Below, piece after piece: positions 8,039-10,335 of a DNA stretch of 10,335 nucleotides. The DNA is taken from positions 1 to 10,335 of the forward strand of contig JAAZGG010000158.1 of NCBI GenBank assembly GCA_012511355.1. Direction: 5' to 3'. The notes under the pieces were generated by a model. That model saw only the letters and a program-made list of their open reading frames with translations, was not told the DNA's origin and did no database searches. A program made the translations under genes and the position numbers. Source of the stretch: a bacterium. GTDB lineage: Bacteria > Bacillota_I > Bacilli_A > RFN20 > UBA1709. Within the stretch, counting starts at the first letter, position 1. Every line of letters begins with the position of its first letter.

Positions 8039-9283
8039 ATGGTGGAGAAAATTAATTTCAAAGTAAGCAATCCTTATGAGATTGTTTTGTGCTCTTATAT
8101 AAGCGACTATGATCGCAAGATTTTGCATCGTTTGTACCAGCCTATTTGTGGGGCAGGAGCGATTGCTCTTTTTAACACTTTGTGGTCCGAACTTGAGGCG
8201 GATAAAACGATTTCTTCACTTGAAAAAAGCCACAGTATACTGCTAGCCAATCTCGGTTGTGATGTTGATGAATTTATCAGTTACCGCAAACAATTGGAAG
8301 GCTTAGGACTTATTAAAACTCTTTACCATCAAAGGGGTTGTTACATCTATTTACTCTACGCTCCTAAGAGTCCCAAGGAATTTTTTGACTACGAATTATT
8401 TGATGTTCTTTTGCAAAGAAAACTCGGTCGTGTCGAGTACGATCGTGTGCGCACTTACTTTTCGCTCAGTCATTATGATAAGGAAAATTGTATCGATATT
8501 TCCCAATCTTTTAACGATGTTTATGTTACGCCTGATGGACCTTATAAGTTTAAAGGTGTTGCGGATATTATCGGACATCAAAGTGCTGATTTAAAACTTT
8601 CATTTGATTTTCAAACCTTCTATGCCAGTCTAAAGGATTACTTCATCAAGAAAGAGGCTTTTACTAAAGAGATTGAAGAAGAGATTGCTCTACTTGCTAC
8701 TACTTATGGCTGGTCGGTAAGTGAAATGATTAATATCGTTTATAAATCACTTGATAACACTGGCAAAATTGATATTTTGCGTTTGCAGAAATTTGCGCGT
8801 ATGGGAAAAGTCTCACAACCAGTTAATAAACCAGCAGAAACACAAAAAGTAGACACGGGGAATGCGGCTTTAGATAAGAAAATTGAGCTCTTTAATCGCC
8901 TAACGCCTCTAGAATTTTTGATGCTTAAAAACGGGGGAGTTCAACCCGTTGAGCGCGATGCTCGTTTGATTAAGGAATTGATTGTTACGACCAAACTTCC
9001 AGATCCTGTTATCAATGTTTTATTAGACTATTCGTTAGCCAATAATAACAATCGCTTGGTTCGCAATTACTTACAAGCGGTTGCCAGCAGTTTGATGCGC
9101 AGCAAGATTAGCGATGCTTACGAAGCTATGATTTATCTTACAGAGCCCACCTCTAAGAGTAGGGCAAAATCCAAGGCTAAAGAGCCAGTGGTTAAAGAAA
9201 AAGAAGAGCCAATAAAGGTAAGTGATCAAGAGATGGCAGAATCACTAAGGATATTACAAGAACTGAAGAAAGGTAGGAAATAA
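8039..9283 (+). CDS. dnaB: Replication initiation/membrane attachment protein DnaB (Gram-positive type)
   Basis: Protein of 414 residues; B. subtilis DnaB has about 470. This is not the E. coli DnaB helicase: it has no Walker motifs. In Bacillota this protein acts with DnaD and DnaI to load the replicative helicase at the origin and at restart sites, and associates with the membrane. Visible parts are an N-terminal winged-helix-like region (1 to about 110) and two DnaB_2/DnaD-like helical domains. The first is about 205-255, with TTYGWSVSEMINIVYKSL. The second is about 289-365, with TPLEFL, LPDPVINVLLDY and NYLQAVASSLMR. A highly charged Lys/Glu-rich tail covers about 375-414. No membrane segment is apparent. 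The start at 8039 is chosen from the weak GGATGGGG site 8 bases upstream and the promoter position; starts further downstream would cut the N-terminal domain. The stop is 2 bases before dnaI, the standard Bacillota partner. Family assignment rests on both domains and on this pairing. Confidence 0.9.
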   Translation: MVEKINFKVSNPYEIVLCSYISDYDRKILHRLYQPICGAGAIALFNTLWSELEADKTISSLEKSHSILLANLGCDVDEFISYRKQLEGLGLIKTLYHQRGCYIYLLYAPKSPKEFFDYELFDVLLQRKLGRVEYDRVRTYFSLSHYDKENCIDISQSFNDVYVTPDGPYKFKGVADIIGHQSADLKLSFDFQTFYASLKDYFIKKEAFTKEIEEEIALLATTYGWSVSEMINIVYKSLDNTGKIDILRLQKFARMGKVSQPVNKPAETQKVDTGNAALDKKIELFNRLTPLEFLMLKNGGVQPVERDARLIKELIVTTKLPDPVINVLLDYSLANNNNRLVRNYLQAVASSLMRSKISDAYEAMIYLTEPTSKSRAKSKAKEPVVKEKEEPIKVSDQEMAESLRILQELKKGRK

Positions 9284-9285
9284 AT

Positions 9286-10335
<1,050 letters not shown>

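Overview
The window is a dense, all-forward gene block from a low-GC Bacillota, most likely a Bacilli/Erysipelotrichia/Mollicutes-related lineage. The evidence is AT-rich codon use, strong AGGAGG-type ribosome sites, a Gram-positive DnaE, and DnaB and DnaI of the Gram-positive (B. subtilis) type. In-frame UGG is the only Trp codon and UGA ends dnaE, so this is not the mycoplasma code (UGA = Trp).

Layout: 1-837 is the 3' part of an nrnA-type DHH phosphoesterase. 838-3915 is dnaE. 3912-6497 is polA, with one in-frame UAG at codon 774. 6509-7996 is a single frame encoding MutM (Fpg) fused to CoaE (dephospho-CoA kinase), with an in-frame UAG at codon 8. 8039-9283 is the replication-initiation protein DnaB. 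9286-10179 is the helicase loader DnaI. 10193-10335 is the 5' end of pfkA. Gaps are 0-42 bases and several genes abut or overlap. The only convincing internal promoter lies in the 42-base gap before dnaB. No RNA gene, mobile element, CRISPR array or intrinsic terminator was seen, and no gene-free stretch exceeds 42 bases.

Functionally this is a DNA replication and repair block. It holds a lagging-strand/primer-extending polymerase (DnaE), an Okazaki-fragment and repair polymerase (PolA), an 8-oxoguanine glycosylase (MutM) and the initiation/helicase-loading pair DnaB-DnaI. Alongside are an enzyme that degrades nanoRNA and pAp (NrnA), the last enzyme of CoA synthesis (CoaE) and a glycolytic enzyme (PfkA). 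It looks like a compacted version of the nrnA-dnaE-pfkA-polA-mutM-coaE-dnaB-dnaI neighbourhood of the B. subtilis chromosome.

The most unusual signal is the pair of in-frame UAG codons. Both replace a strongly conserved Glu in otherwise intact frames (PolA between motifs B and C; MutM in its MPELPEVET start), and both are one G-to-T change from GAG. In the MutM-CoaE fusion the UAG also cuts off an essential enzyme that has no nearby start codon of its own. UAG read as Glu by recoding or a suppressor tRNA, real G-to-T mutations (the class expected when MutM is lost), and sequencing error all remain open. A third UAG ends polA at its normal C-terminus, which argues against a complete reassignment.
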